Positions 23,291 to 35,299 of a stretch of DNA of 64,000 bases are shown here, one piece after another (positions within the stretch are counted from its first letter, which is position 1; every line of letters begins with the position of its first letter). The notes under the pieces were generated by a model, which was not told the DNA's origin, ran no database searches, and worked only from the letters and a program-made list of their open reading frames with translations. Source of the DNA: Sesamum alatum. Taxonomy: Eukaryota; Streptophyta; Magnoliopsida; Lamiales; Pedaliaceae. The stretch is taken from NCBI GenBank assembly GCA_034509735.1, contig JACGWO010000001.1, forward strand, positions 28,771,966-28,835,965. The letters run 5' to 3'. Both the position numbers and the translations under genes were made by a program.

Positions 23291-26200
23291 TTTTGGGGGC
23301 TGATACTACAAGACCATTACCTTTTATGAGTTTAAGGAAGATTTGTAGTTGTTTCTAGTGTTTTTCTATGTTTTCACTAAAGACTAGAACATCATTAATA
23401 TAAACAATAGTAAAAGAAGTGTATAGAGTGAAAATGTCATTCATGATCTTTTGAAATTCTGAGGGAGCGTTTTTCAGTCCAAATGGCATAAGATTCCATT
23501 CAAATTGCCAAAAAGGGATAGTCAAAGTTGTTTTATATCTATCTTTTTCATTTATTTGAATTTGCCAGAAACTAGATTTCATATCCAATTTAGAGAAAAT
23601 CTTTGCATTATATAGTCTTTTAAGAAGGTCCGATTTATTGGGAATAGGATATCTAATCCATCTTAGAGCTTTAGTGAAGGACTTGTAATTTATTTATAGC
23701 CTAGGAGTTCCTCTTTTAATTCAGCATTTTTGTGAACATAAAAGGCTGGACAAGACCAAGGAAATTTTGAAGGGCGAATTAGTTTTTTATTAAGAAGATC
23801 TTGAATTTCTTTTTTTATAATATTCTAAGAGTTCTTGATTCATTTGGATGGGTCTAGCATTTGTGGAATTGTTTTTCATCAAAATTGGCTTCATATGGAA
23901 GGGTAATAACATGTTTTTTCTTTCCCAAAAAGCATTTGGTAATTCCAAACATACTTGATTTTTGTATCTGGTTTTGGAATTCGAGAATTTTCTTTTGCAC
24001 AAAAGGTGCATAAATTTGTTCAACTATCTTTTTGTGGGAAATCTCATCTTTTAGGAAGAGTATTTGTTTATCTTTTTTGTGGATATTTTCCTGGAATATA
24101 AAAGTATCTTGGACTGTTTTTTATATCTCTTTGGGTTATAGAAAATTGAAACTGGAATACGAGTTCTCTTCCCATGATTTTGGTTCTAATTCCTTCAGAA
24201 CTAATATTTATTAGATAGAGCATTTGGAGGAAAGGATTCCCAAGAATTTATTGGAGTATTAAGATCTTTCACAAGAACAAAACTAGTTGTGAAGCATATT
24301 CCATCATTGCAAACATGGGCTTTGGAGAGTTTGAAATTGATTTTGAGGCTGGCTTAGTTAGCAGCTGAAAGATTTTCTTTGTTTTTTTTTTTTCAAAATA
24401 CTTGTTAGGGATTAGCCCTTTTTAGATGCAATTCATTTCTGCACCTGAATCCATTAATGCAATAACATAAAGTTTGAAATTTTTAATAACAAGATTAATC
24501 TTTACATACCATTTTTGGTAGGCAATCCTTGAGATGGAGTTGGCAAAAGATTCTTCTTCTTCAAAAGTTTTGGAGGAGGATGTTTACTCGGGAGTTTCTC
24601 TAAAAATCTGATTCTAAAATTTTATTATTAAAATTTCTTGCTATAATTGATCATGATTTTCTTTGAGAGTTTTGACTTCCTTTTTCAATAGTCTTCATTT
24701 TTTAGATCAGATACAGATATTTTGGAATTAGAGGAATCAAACATATTCATGATTTCTGAAAAGTCTATTTTAGGAGGAGATTTGGATTTATGAGGGAATT
24801 CATTTGAAATTACTAAAGTTTATGAAGGTAAGTTTCTTTGTCTTCAGGATTTTGGATTTTGTCAATAAGATCTAGGATTAGGGAAAATTGATTGGTTAGA
24901 GTAGCTATTTGTTTATTACAAAGGCATAATCCTAGGGGACATCCTGTACATTCATTATTATCTTCAGGACTAGACTCATGAGACTCTTCTTCTGAAGAAG
25001 TATGCACCTCATCTGGTTGGACTTGATCTAACTGGTCTTTTGGACTAGGGTTTTCATATTCTATTTTAAATATTTTTAAGTGTTCCTCATATAGAATATT
25101 TAATAATTGATTTGTTAGATCTTCTTCAAGACTTAATTCATGAATTCTTTGCCTCATTCTACAAGTACTAGCATAGTAACTAAGATTTTTACACTTAGGA
25201 CAAATGATGGAATTAGGAACTTTTGAAAAATATTTCTTCTTAGGAAAATTCTTTCTTTGAAAATTAGATTTGGGAGAAGGTTTAGATGAAGGGATTTTCT
25301 TTGAAGACTTATATTTATGTGAGCTGTGATGTTTGATTTTGAGGATGGTGAACGTGTTTTCTGAAATCCAAACTGCTCACACAAACTTCCTAATTCTTTT
25401 CTGGTAGTAAGATTTTATTTCTTCAATTGTGCTTTTAAGGTAAAATCACTACACAGTTGTAACACTATGAGGTTGACATGATTTATGATTTCTCCATAGG
25501 ACAGTGAGGAAATATTTTCATATTTTGTTTAATTTCTTCATGGATTTTGTCTGCAAAAGATTTTGGTAAACTAGAAATAAATTTTTCTTTCCAAAATAGC
25601 TATTATCATCACTTCTTTCATAGATTTTTGATAGAAAAATATCTTTATACCAACAAAAATCATGGAGCTTCCTACATTTTAGATTCTGTAAAAGCTCTGA
25701 ATTTCTTTCTTGGTACATTTGGGGATTTTCAATAAAATGGATTATAATGGTATATGTTAAGGAAGATATTGTAGCAGAAATAGGTCCTCCCTCTTCATTA
25801 TTAATGACATTACCTTCTGCTTCTCTTTTAACACTTGAGAGGATTTGGGTTTTAGCATCAGGGGTTATGGTGTTATTCCACCATCCTTTTAATTGGCCAT
25901 TAAATCCTAAAATAAGATTTTTTGCTGCATCCTTATCGCTCAAACCAGCTCTTTCCTTATAAATATTTGATACCATAACCATTTTTTTTTTTTACAAAGA
26001 TAGAGTATCTAAATTCCATTCATAAATTAAACTAACATTAAAGGACCTGAAATTCTGGATTTCCTTAATATTTAGATCAGGAGGAGAGGGTTTGTAGTAA
26101 TTCCTATAAGGTTCTAAATGTTGGACAAGGTGAATTCAATATGGAGTTTGTTCATTGTCAGAGATCTCAAGATTTTGCTCAATCGTATTAATAAATTTTT

Positions 26201-27600
26201 CTTTGCCTAAATCCCTTAGGGTATGATTGGTATGAGGGAATGAGTTAGGAATGGAATGCACATTCCTAATCTTATTCCAAACACATGTTTGGTATAATTT
26301 AGGAATAGTAATAGCCATTCCTTTGGGAATGCCCATTCCCATAAGTATGGGATTAGGCATTCCCCCACTCACCCATGGTTTTAGCTATTCCTAATCTATT
26401 GGGAATAGATTTTTTTTTATATATATATTGCTAGAATAACTTTTAATAAAATTATAGTTGCAAGATTTTATAGCCACAAAATTATATATTATTTTGAATA
26501 CATTAAATAAAATGAATATCAATATAAAATACTTAAATACGTGTTACCAAAATATAAAATATATAATATAAAAAAATAAATTCTTAAATATTTTATTAAA
26601 TATAAATAAAATTATTAACATCTTTATAGGCATTTTACCAAATATTACTATAAGTATAAGCATTTATCAAATAATAAGTATTTATTAAAAAAATTTAAAT
26701 ATATGAAAACGTCCAATAATATATATATATATATATTATAAACTTATAATTAATTTAACATTTCAAAATAATATTTCTTATTTCATTAATGAGACGTAGC
26801 TTAGTTGTTTTTTATTTTAATTTTTAAGTTTCATTATTTAGAAAATATATAAATGAGTAATGTGGAAAGTTTTGATTCAATTCCCTTTTTCATTCCTTTG
26901 GTATACCAAACATAGGAATAGCATACCAAAATCATTCCATTCCTACTTTTATTCCATTCCTAATTTTATTCCATTCCCACTCAATTCCATTCCTATATAC
27001 CAATCATGCCCTTAGTCTTTTTTGGATTCCTAAAAGAATGGATTTTTATGGATTTAATTTTGGTATGTAATCAGAAATTTGGAAAGGAAGGTTTTCTGCA
27101 GTAAAATGGAAGGTTGGATCTTGAGAAGTAATCACAGAAGATGATGGTTTCTAATTTCTTTATTCTGAGACTTCTTCTATTTTGGTTTCAATGCGTTCTA
27201 GTTGTTTTCCTATAGAATGAAGAGTTAAATTTGAAAAATTATTTGTTTGATTTGAACAGTACTAACCTCCTTAGTGGTTGGTTCGCTGACAGGAAGCCAC
27301 TGAATGATTTGACCTTTTATGGAGATTCCTGCTTCTTCTAATGGTGGATGCTCACTGGAGATTGTTGATCCATCACTCTTTGTCCATTTTTTTTAGAGTT
27401 TTTTGGATTCCTGTCAATTTATCTTCTCCATATGTTTGAAATAAGTATGAGAAAAAAAGAATATTTTGTTTAGTGTAAGACATGAATTCATACCATTCAG
27501 ATCTAATACTTTGACCTTTGATTCTCCAAAAAACTAAACATAAACCATTTTCTATTCGATGTATTTTCATCAGAAAGAAAGTTCCTTTACTTCTTGTATG
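23291..27600 (-). pseudogene. Endogenous pararetrovirus-like (Caulimoviridae-like) relic
   Basis: An old genomic copy with several frame breaks. On the minus strand the order is: an unassigned N-terminal part (27373-27600), a coat/gag-like region with a tryptophan-containing LKGWW motif (25518-25982), a CCHC knuckle with the histidine replaced by tyrosine (about 25150-25200), a linker with a second open frame (24813-25157), an aspartic protease motif DSGAE (near 24440), and a reverse transcriptase with PFGLKNAP (23355-23588) in which the usual YIDD reads YIND. The 3' part of RT and RNase H are cut off at 23291. A Harbinger MITE splits it at 26219-27011. A retroelement of related type cannot be excluded. 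Confidence 0.75.
26219..27011. repeat. PIF/Harbinger-type MITE (793 bp) with TSD TTA
   Basis: Left end GGGTATGATTGGTATGAGG and inverted right end GGGCATGATTGGTATATAGG form the terminal inverted repeats, with runs of GGAATGGAATG type just inside. TTA lies at 26216-26218 and 27012-27014. A 3-bp TSD and ends starting GGG(C/T) fit Harbinger (Tourist-like) MITEs. It interrupts the pararetrovirus-like relic, so it is the younger insertion. Confidence 0.88.
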
Positions 27601-27604
27601 TATT

Positions 27605-28273
27605 GTCCACATTTAATGTATGTAACTGTGGAGAGATTATGGAAGATTGGAGAGATATGTGGAAGTTGCCTTATGGCTTAGAAGACTATATTTTCCTTCC
27701 ATATCTCACACAATCATTCCATCCCTTAACACAACACATGCTTGGCCGATTTTTCTCTCTTTCTCCATGGAATTTCCAGCCTCTACATGCCTAGCCAACT
27801 TCTCCTTTCTCCGACCTTGTTTTCGTCTTAGTTTAGAACTAAGTGAAGAACAAAGGAAGATCGAAACACACTAATTGATAGTGTGGTTTCGATTTTCTCT
27901 TCCATGGATTCATTCCTTGCTAGCACCAGGTTGAATCTCATGACTTCGGTGTGGTGTGGATGTATTTAGAGGATCTCTACATTTAGGTCTCGCGTGGATG
28001 AATGTCGGGAAGGGAAGGGAACAACGCGTGTAGCCGATCGGAGTAGAAAATCAAGAAAGGTAATTTATGTTTATGTTCTCATTTTTCTTCTTTTATTCCA
28101 TGGCCATAAACGCTTGTTCATTATATGAATATGTTTATATTTTACGTTTATACACCGATAGCCCAGGAACGTTCAAGGGCACACCCCTTGAACGCGATTT
28201 AAATTCTATTATTTTGTACGTTTTTATCTCCACCAAGCTTCGGCTGCGTTCCTGGGTTGATCCGCTTTCCTTC
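27605..28273 (+). repeat. LTR fragment E, same family as solo LTRs A-D
   Basis: It contains, in the LTR sense direction, the leader AACAACGCGTGTAGCCGATC, a CCATGGCCAT block, the 3' hairpin and an end GATCCGCTTTCCTTCA, all matching the downstream third of solo LTR B. The upstream two thirds are missing, so no TSD can be tested. The left break lies against the pararetrovirus-like relic. Confidence 0.75.
28170..28194 (+). other. LTR hairpin, copy E
   Basis: CGTTCAAGGG-CACAC-CCCTTGAACG: a perfect ten-base-pair stem with a five-base loop, the longest of the family in this window. Confidence 0.65.
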
Positions 28274-29224
28274 AGAGGAAAGCGAAGACCTGAAGTCAAC
28301 TGAGAAGCTTAAACAATAAGGTAGCCCGGAGAAGGATCATTTGCAAAATAGGAAGGAATAGGGCGGAGCCAATCGTAGTCCGCATGCAGAGCTACTTGGG
28401 CGACCAGCTTCCTAATAGCTTCCTCTAACATTTGAGAGGAGGTGCTACAAACTATGGCCATGGCTTCTCTAGAGATTTAAGGTGGAGGAGGGGGGGGGGG
28501 GGGGGAAGATGCATTTTCCCCAGAAGAAGAAGCCTTAGATCTGCAAGGCATTTTCCCCCTAATTTTCTAGGGAGGAGGCGCGTGGTCTGCGGAGGAAAGG
28601 AAGGCCCAAAGGTACCAGAGAAGTGCAATCACTAGAAACTATGTATTCCATACAGGTGAAAACCTAGCCCTATAGCAAAACCCACAAACCCATGTTCTAC
28701 GGCAATCCTACAACTTGAATAAACTAAAAAAAGAAGAGAAGGGGAGGACGGACCGGAGAAATATACCTCTAAAAAAGATGTTGGAAGGGGAAGAGATTGT
28801 AATATTTTTTTCTAAAGGAATATGGTGAAAGGTTGCAATGGAGCTAAGGAAGAGAGAGTAAAACTATTTAAGAAGGAAGAAATGAAGGGGTGAAGGTGAA
28901 AAAGCTAAGAAGGGGAAGGGACACGTGCCTCCCCAAAAGGCGCCTTCAACAGTAAAAGGGGGACTCGAAGCCGACGCGTGGAAGGCCTAGAGAGAAGAGG
29001 TGGGCGGTGGTCAGTGCTAGGGCCATTATTAGCTGCAGTAAAAATTTCTCTCCTACCGCAAAAATTCAATTTTTGTCCCGCCATAAGGGGTTGCACAAAA
29101 AACTGGGGGACAAGTGATGTTGAGGGAAATGAGACCCCCATGTACTAATAAGGCCCTGTGCGGAAATTGATGCTAGAAAAGACGCGACCATGTCCTCATA
29201 GGGGAAAGTGAGAGTCCATACGAG
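28274..29224. other. Unassigned, less AT-rich DNA with a G16 tract
   Basis: Contains a run of sixteen G at 28490-28505. Minus-strand frames at 28905-29281 have no recognisable family. It follows LTR fragment E but shows no primer-binding site, so it cannot be called the interior of that element. Confidence 0.4.
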
Positions 29225-29470
29225 GAGGGCGCCAACAAGTGAACCAAGTGAGAGGCCTCGTACCTCTAGAGATACATGCATCTGAGGAGATCAAACAACT
29301 TACAAAGGACCCCAACCAGTGCCCCAAGTGGGAGGCCTCACACCTCGAATGGCCCAAGTGGGAGGCATCATACCTCTAGAGATACATGCATCCGAGGAAA
29401 TCAGGCAAACTGACAGAAGATCCAATCAAGTGGCCCAAGTGGGAGGCCTCGTACCTTTGATACGAGGCCA
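29225..29470. repeat. Tandem repeat, period about 113 bp
   Basis: The block CAAGTG(A/G)GAGGC(C/A)TC(G/A)TACCTCTAGAGATACATGCATC is found at about 29240 and again at about 29354. Shorter copies of CCCAAGTGGGAGGCCTC occur at about 29320 and 29433. Confidence 0.7.
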
Positions 29471-29554
29471 CACTTTTCTTTTTTTTGTTACCCGCTATTG
29501 AGAAGTGAAGAGGTAGCTAACTCACATTCCAAATCATTGAGTTCAAAGTTCTTA

Positions 29555-29862
29555 CCACATCAAAGGAGAATTGTCATTGAAGGGGACTGTTTCAACATAG
29601 TCCACAAGCTGCAGTGTACTGAGGAGGATAACTCAACACTTGGTCCTATTATTAAACATACTTGAGATTTAGGCAATCATATGGTTGATGTTAAGTTTTC
29701 TTTCATCGACGAGAGGGTAATAAACCAGCCCATTTGTTGGCAAAACTCGCTAGTAAACCCACCTCGACTTGTGAGGTGTTACCAAATCATGTTAGGGAAG
29801 CTATCCTAGCCGACTCCCGTCATTCTGGGTAATGCATAAGCGTGTTTTCTTTTCAAAAAAAT
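29555..29862 (+). pseudogene. LINE 3' fragment with RNase H domain
   Basis: The plus strand encodes IVIEGDCFNIVHKLQC, the EGDC motif of the RNase H domain at the end of many plant LINE ORF2 proteins. After a frameshift it reads NKPAHLLAKLASKP and ends EAILADSRHSG-stop at about 29830. A short A-rich stretch follows (29856-29862). No reverse transcriptase precedes it, so this is a severely 5'-truncated copy from a LINE lineage different from those at 4356 and 36194, which lack visible RNase H. Confidence 0.75.
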
Positions 29863-30836
29863 TCCGGTCCCGCCAAACAAATAGAACCAAAAAAGATATC
29901 CTTGTATTTGGTTTCATTTTTGGAATGTTTTGTTTTGTTTTGTGGAAATATAGAGAGAAAAAATTAAGATAAATAAGTGTGTGTTATAGATATAGTGTAT
30001 GTTTGGATTTGTTTTTGGAGTTAATTTTAAATAGTGTAAAAGTTATATTGTATGTATTGTGTTGTATATTTGGAGACAAAAAATACTGTTCATTGTCAAA
30101 TTATGTCTCTTTTATTATTTTTTTTATATATGTATATAGTATCATTTGATTTTTTTTTTGTGTTGTATATTGGGAGATAAAAAATACTGTTCATTATCAA
30201 ATCATGTCTGTTTTATATATTTTTATAAATGTCTATATGTATATAATAATATTTATTTATTTGTAGGTAAATGTATGTACATGGGAGAACGGGCCAAAAC
30301 ACACAATAAAAATATTTTGGATAATATTATGTTTAATTTTATTTTTTTTCTCTCTGTCTCAGAGACAGCTGAAAAATGAAACCAAACCGAGCCTATGATT
30401 CCCTGACGGGGAGTATAGTGAGTTTTTATCTTTTTCTTTTTTAAGTTTAGGAGTGTTGTTGTCATTTTTCTTTTCCTGTTTAAGGAGATTTTCTTGTTTG
30501 ACTTTGTTTTCATTCTTAATTTGTAATTTTCAATAGTTTCAAATGATTTTTTTTATGTATTGGGTTTGTGTGAGGAATTAAAGTATGTTTGGATTGATAT
30601 ATATTGTGATAATTAAATTATGATGTTTTTGTAATATTTTTTGTACAAAAATAAGTGATACAATAAAAATCTATTTGAAATTAGATGTTACGTGATAGTT
30701 TTTTTTTAATGAAAAACTATTATATTTGAATTTTTTTTTATAAAAAACACGATAAAATGAATTTATTAAAATTTATGGTTCAACCCCACAAAAAAAAGCC
30801 TTACCAAACATGTTTCACAATTTGAAATAGTATAGA
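29863..30836. repeat. AT-rich DNA with a degenerate tandem duplication
   Basis: GTGTTGTATATTTGGAGACAAAAAATACTGTTCATTGTCAAATTATGTCT at about 30058 recurs in altered form at about 30162, a period near 104 bp. Phrases such as ATGAAACCAAACCGAGCC suggest decayed MITE ends. No gene is seen. Confidence 0.5.
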
Positions 30837-31135
30837 TGGGCATTTAAAAATGAAACCAAACACGGCCCCTTCACATTTTTACATGGGATAAATTATAATT
30901 ACGTGAAGAAATACATAATTTTTCCAAATTTTTTTTTTGGAGAAATTATTGAAAAAAATTAAGAGGAAACTAAAAGAAGATGGGAGCAGCTCAAATGATC
31001 CAAAGTAATGTCACGTGGTCGGTTCTTTTGGACCAAAATTAATATAGAGTATTCTTATATACACCAAATTAAATTATACGTCCATCGTGAGCATATTTAT
31101 ATATTAATCTACAATTATTTTTTTCTTAAAAAGGC
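30837..31135 (+). repeat. Duplicated genomic segment, copy 2 left part
   Basis: Paralogous to 15401-15712. The two differ by scattered substitutions and small gaps. Confidence 0.8.
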
Positions 31136-31822
31136 TACTTACAAATAAAAATTAGTTACGTGCATGAGTTGGTAGGATGTCTATGTTAGAAAAATAAAAA
31201 TACATATATATATATATTATACTTGTTATAAATTATTAGAAAAATAAAAATACACACATACATATATATATATATATTACACTTGTTATAAATTATTGGA
31301 ATGCGATCAAACTTGATCGATTAAATATTTTTAATCGATGTGTGCATGATATGATTTCTTAATGATGCACATTTATCTATACTTTATTATTAAGTGAGAG
31401 CATCCTTTTAGTGTCTCACTTAATTTTGGTCTGTAAGTTATTTTTAAAATTTTAAATTAATTAATTATTTTTAACTTATTCATTATCATGGCTTTCCTTA
31501 ACTACTTTTTGGTAGTTTTTTTTATTTTTCTCATGACAAATTGTTTATATTAACAATTATCTTAATATATATTTTTAGGTACATTTTTACTTTACAAAAT
31601 TAGTTAATACAATTTATATAAATATTTTATTTTAATTTATTTTTAAAAGGTATGCTCATACATTGGATGTGCGACACTTACTAGTATATAAAAATTAATT
31701 AACACGAATTTGGATTGATTCTCCAAAATTATATATTTGTGCTATCTACATTGTGCATATGATTACTTTTATTTGAAAATTCGTATGACTTTCTTTATAA
31801 GTTTGTTTTTAAAAAATAAAAA
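31136..31822. repeat. Middle of duplicated segment copy 2, with a 61-bp tandem repeat
   Basis: This interval is absent from copy 1, where Copia 1 lies instead. It includes a tandem duplication (about 31187-31312) with the units TTAGAAAAATAAAAATACA...ACTTGTTATAAATTATT. No coding signal is visible. Confidence 0.6.
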
Positions 31823-31938
31823 TGGTGATTACATAATTATATCAATATCAATAAATTAAGCAATACATCGATTCGATCAATAATTTCACATTTCATTAAA
31901 TTGATATTAAATAAAAAGTATACTAAGTGAGACAAATA
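31823..31938 (+). repeat. Duplicated genomic segment, copy 2 right part
   Basis: Paralogous to 20741-20853. Confidence 0.75.
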
Positions 31939-32139
31939 CTCACATATTTATTGTACTAATCACATTTTTTTTTTTCAATCAAATCAAAATTTTAAAATTT
32001 CAATATTAGGCTCATGTGTATTTGCTACTTTCTCTTAACCTTCGTAGATCAGTATTTTAAAATTTGGACTGAAAATTGAATAGGACAAATTATTAGATTA
32101 TTGATTCGACCAGTTGAACTGACTAAAAGAAAATTTTGT

Positions 32140-32640
32140 TGGCCTGAATGTATATATTACACTAGCCGCCATAACAAGCCATTCCTGTGTGCATATAAAA
32201 TAATATTACACGCTTTAAATTTAATTGAATATAAGAAATATATATATATATATATAAATCAACACATTACATTTAAAAAAAAAGAAAGGAAGAAAAATAA
32301 AAAAAAAACTAACTTTAGAAGTATTATCGGCAAAAAAAAAAAAAAAAATGGTGTCGTGGTGTCATAAACCACCATTTGTGAGGGAGAAAGGCCTTTCCTT
32401 TATATATTAACTAGCACCGTCATGACACGTCGTCCCTACGTGCATATAAAATAATATTATACGCTTTAAAATTATTGTAAATATAAAATAATATATATAA
32501 ACCAATACATTACATTTAAAAAAAAAGAAAGAAAAGAAAAAAACTACTTTAAGGGTATTATCGGCATAATCAAAATTTGGTGTCGCGGTGTCATTAACCG
32601 TCATTTGTGAGTGGAAAAGGCCTTTCCTTTATATATAGTA
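32140..32640. repeat. Tandem duplication of about 250 bp
   Basis: Unit 1 (about 32145-32405) and unit 2 (about 32406-32640) share, in order, GTGCATATAAAATAATATTA, ACACGCTTTAAA or ATACGCTTTAAA, ACATTACATTTAAAAAAAAAG, GTATTATCGGC, GGTGTCG(T/C)GGTGTCAT, CATTTGTGAG and GGCCTTTCCTTTATATAT. Non-coding. Confidence 0.85.
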
Positions 32641-32695
32641 TGATGATATAGATATACATTAATTAATTTCTCATTTACTCTTCTAATTAACTTAT

Positions 32696-34760
32696 CGTGT
32701 TTGAGATTGGTCATTTTCTAAAAAATCGTCGAACAGGAAAAGTGAATCATTTTGCTCTCAAGCTCGATATGAGCAAAGCATACAATAGACTAGAATGGGA
32801 TTTTCTCGACTGCCTTCTTCGTAAATTGGGCTTTGCGTCTTCGTTGGTCCAGCTAAATATGATGTGTGTTACGTCTGTAACGTTCTCATTTGTTTTGAAT
32901 GGAGTTGGGTTTGGTCTTATTTCACCACAACGGGGCATTCGTCAGGGTGACCCACTTTTGCCTTTTCTCTTTATATTATGTGTTGAAGCTTTCAGTAACA
33001 TGTTGCAGGGGGCTGAACAGGATGGTCTACTGTGGGGTATTGCGGTAGCTAGGGGTGCTCCTCACATTTCCCATTTGTTTTTTGCCGACGATTCGCTTAT
33101 TTGTTGTGAAGCCTCAGCCGAGTTTGTCCATCAAGTACTGAGTATTTTGCAGCGTTATTCTCATGCATCGGGCCAGGTCATTAACTACCAAAAGTCTGAG
33201 GTTATGTTCAGCAGGAACACGGGAATGGATGTCCAGATTCGGTTGGCTCAACTGATGGGGGTACAGCTCGTCCCAAAGCTGGAGCGCTACCTAGGTTTAC
33301 CTAATGTGGTGGGTCGATCTAAAAGGGTGGTTTTTGCTTCTGTTCGTGATAAAATATGGAAGCGGGTTTCGGGATGGACAGAGAAAATGCTTTCTCAAGC
33401 GGGGCGTGAAATCCTGATTAAAGCTGTTTGGCAAGCCATTTCCATGTATGCAATGAGTTGTTTCTTACTGCCTATGTCTTTGATTCATGAGTTAGAATCT
33501 ATGTGTGCTGATTTTTCGTGGAATTGTAGGATGGAGAGGAAAATTCATTGGGTTTCTTGGAAAAAATTATGTGACAGAAAGCACAAAGGTGGGATGGGTT
33601 TTCGCCATCTTTATCAATTCAATCTGGCGTTGTTGGCAAAGCAAGCATGGCGTCTGGTTAGCTCTCCGGACTCTCTTCTCTCATGGGTCATGAAGGCCCG
33701 ATATTTTCCCTATTCAGCTTTCTTTTCTGCAAAATTGGGATCAAATCCATCCTACTCTTGGAGGAGTATCCTTGCTGCACAACAGGTTTTCAAAGTGGGT
33801 TCTCGGTGGCTATTTGGTAATGGCACATCTATCCATATTTGGCATGACAATTGGATCCCTCGGCCTCATACTTTTCGTCCGTTCTCGCCGGTGAGTATAC
33901 TAGGTGAAAATGCTTTGGTTTCTGATTTGGTTTTGTATGACGGAAGTGATTGGAATTTAGAACTAATCAACGCAATATTTTTTACGGAGGATTCCCAAGC
34001 TATCTCCTCTCTTCCCATTCCGCATCAGTAAGCCCTCGGACACTTTGGTTTGGCACTTTTCGCAAAATGGGAGGTTCCCCGTTCGGAGTGTATACAATGT
34101 GGCTGTTGAGTTAGTCTTTCGAGACTCGGCTTCAGGGCAAAGTGGCCTTGGGGAAGCTCCTAAAGGAGGCTGGGATTTTTTGTGGAAGGTTAATATTCCT
34201 GCCAAGGTGAAGGTTTTTGTTTGGAGGCTGTGTAATCAATCTTTGCCGACGACTTTGAATCTGGAAAGGCGGCGCTTACTAGCCCACAATCTATATCTTT
34301 TCTATTCCAGCGAAGGGGAAGACTCCAAACATCTCATGTTGTCCTGTGATTTTGCTCGTCAAACTTGGGCTCTTATCCACCTGCCGTGGGATATTATTGT
34401 GAAGTGGGATGACGATGCAGAATCATGGGTTCGTCATTTACATCAGAATTTGGAGGCCTTGGGAATATAGGTTCGCCTTACTGGTGGCTTGGAAATTATG
34501 GTACTGGAGGAACAAAGCTTTGATAGAAAATGCTCACATTTCTCCCCTGGAGTTGGTTTCGTCCTGTAGGTGGTATATTCTTGCTTTTGATGAAGCTGCC
34601 CTTCCTACTAATCCAGGCAGTGATCATTTTTAATATTCAGGATATAGTGGATGCGTTTAACTTTGTCCTTTTTCGTTTTTGGAAGTTCTTCTACTACTGT
34701 GTGTAATCTGGTTTATGGGCTGTTTGCCTTTATATATAAGTGCTGGTTTTGTTCAAAAAA
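32696..34760 (+). mobile_element. 5'-truncated LINE with a 444-codon reverse transcriptase frame
   Basis: The element starts within the reverse transcriptase and runs on the plus strand to a short A tail (34755-34760). An open frame at 32697-34031 keeps LDMSKAYNRLEWDFL, RGIRQGDPLLPFLF, the catalytic FADDSLICCEA (about 33080-33110), LERYLGLPNVVGRSK and the thumb region. After a frame break at 34031 the zf-RVT region continues (GWDFLWKVNIPAKVKVFVWRL; LMLSCDFARQTWALIHLPWD) to 34470. The endonuclease and ORF1 are absent, as is usual for incomplete reverse transcription. No clear TSD was found. Confidence 0.88.
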
Positions 34761-35299
34761 CATACAATGATTTAGCATAATTTAAATTTTATAAAATAAA
34801 AATTACTTGACTAAATTAAGTATTTTGAATTTGAAAAGAACATATTAGAATTAAATTTATAAATATTAGCTAGTTTAATTCAAATGAAGGCTATAAATTG
34901 ACCAAATCATTCAGTTGAATTTTGTACAATGGAGTTTTTGGTTCACCTATTTTTTTCGAATTTTTTTGGTTTGCACCGAATTTTTTTTTTCGTAAAACCG
35001 GACTCAATTCTGTGGTGGTCTTGATTAGATTGGTTGAACCGATCAATCCAATCCAATCTATAAAATACCATTGTAAATTATATAATTTATTTGGAAAATA
35101 CTATGTTTGGTTCATCTTTTCATTTCCTCTTCTAGTTTGGGAATGATGCAAGTTTATTATGGTATTATTCATAAGAAAGTGTATTAATTTTTCACCGAAA
35201 TTAACATAAAAAATGAAAATAAGAAAGACGAGTTTATGAACGACCATAGCATCATCTCATCTCATATTTCCTTAAATGTAAAAAAAATGGTCTTCGAGG
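34761..35299. other. AT-rich unassigned DNA
   Basis: No gene. Scattered phrases such as TTGAACCGATCAATCCAATCC have no assignment I can support. Confidence 0.5.

Noticed and set aside
29225..29470. CRISPR-like array
   Set aside because: The window is plant nuclear DNA, the units are contiguous and degenerate, and there are no spacers or cas genes.
28274..29550. Interior of a retrotransposon whose 5' LTR would be fragment E
   Set aside because: No primer-binding site follows the LTR end and no gag or pol motif is present.
32697..34031. 444-codon reverse transcriptase frame as an active gene
   Set aside because: It lacks the endonuclease and ORF1, has a frame break before the zf-RVT region, and begins in mid-domain, so it is a truncated LINE copy.
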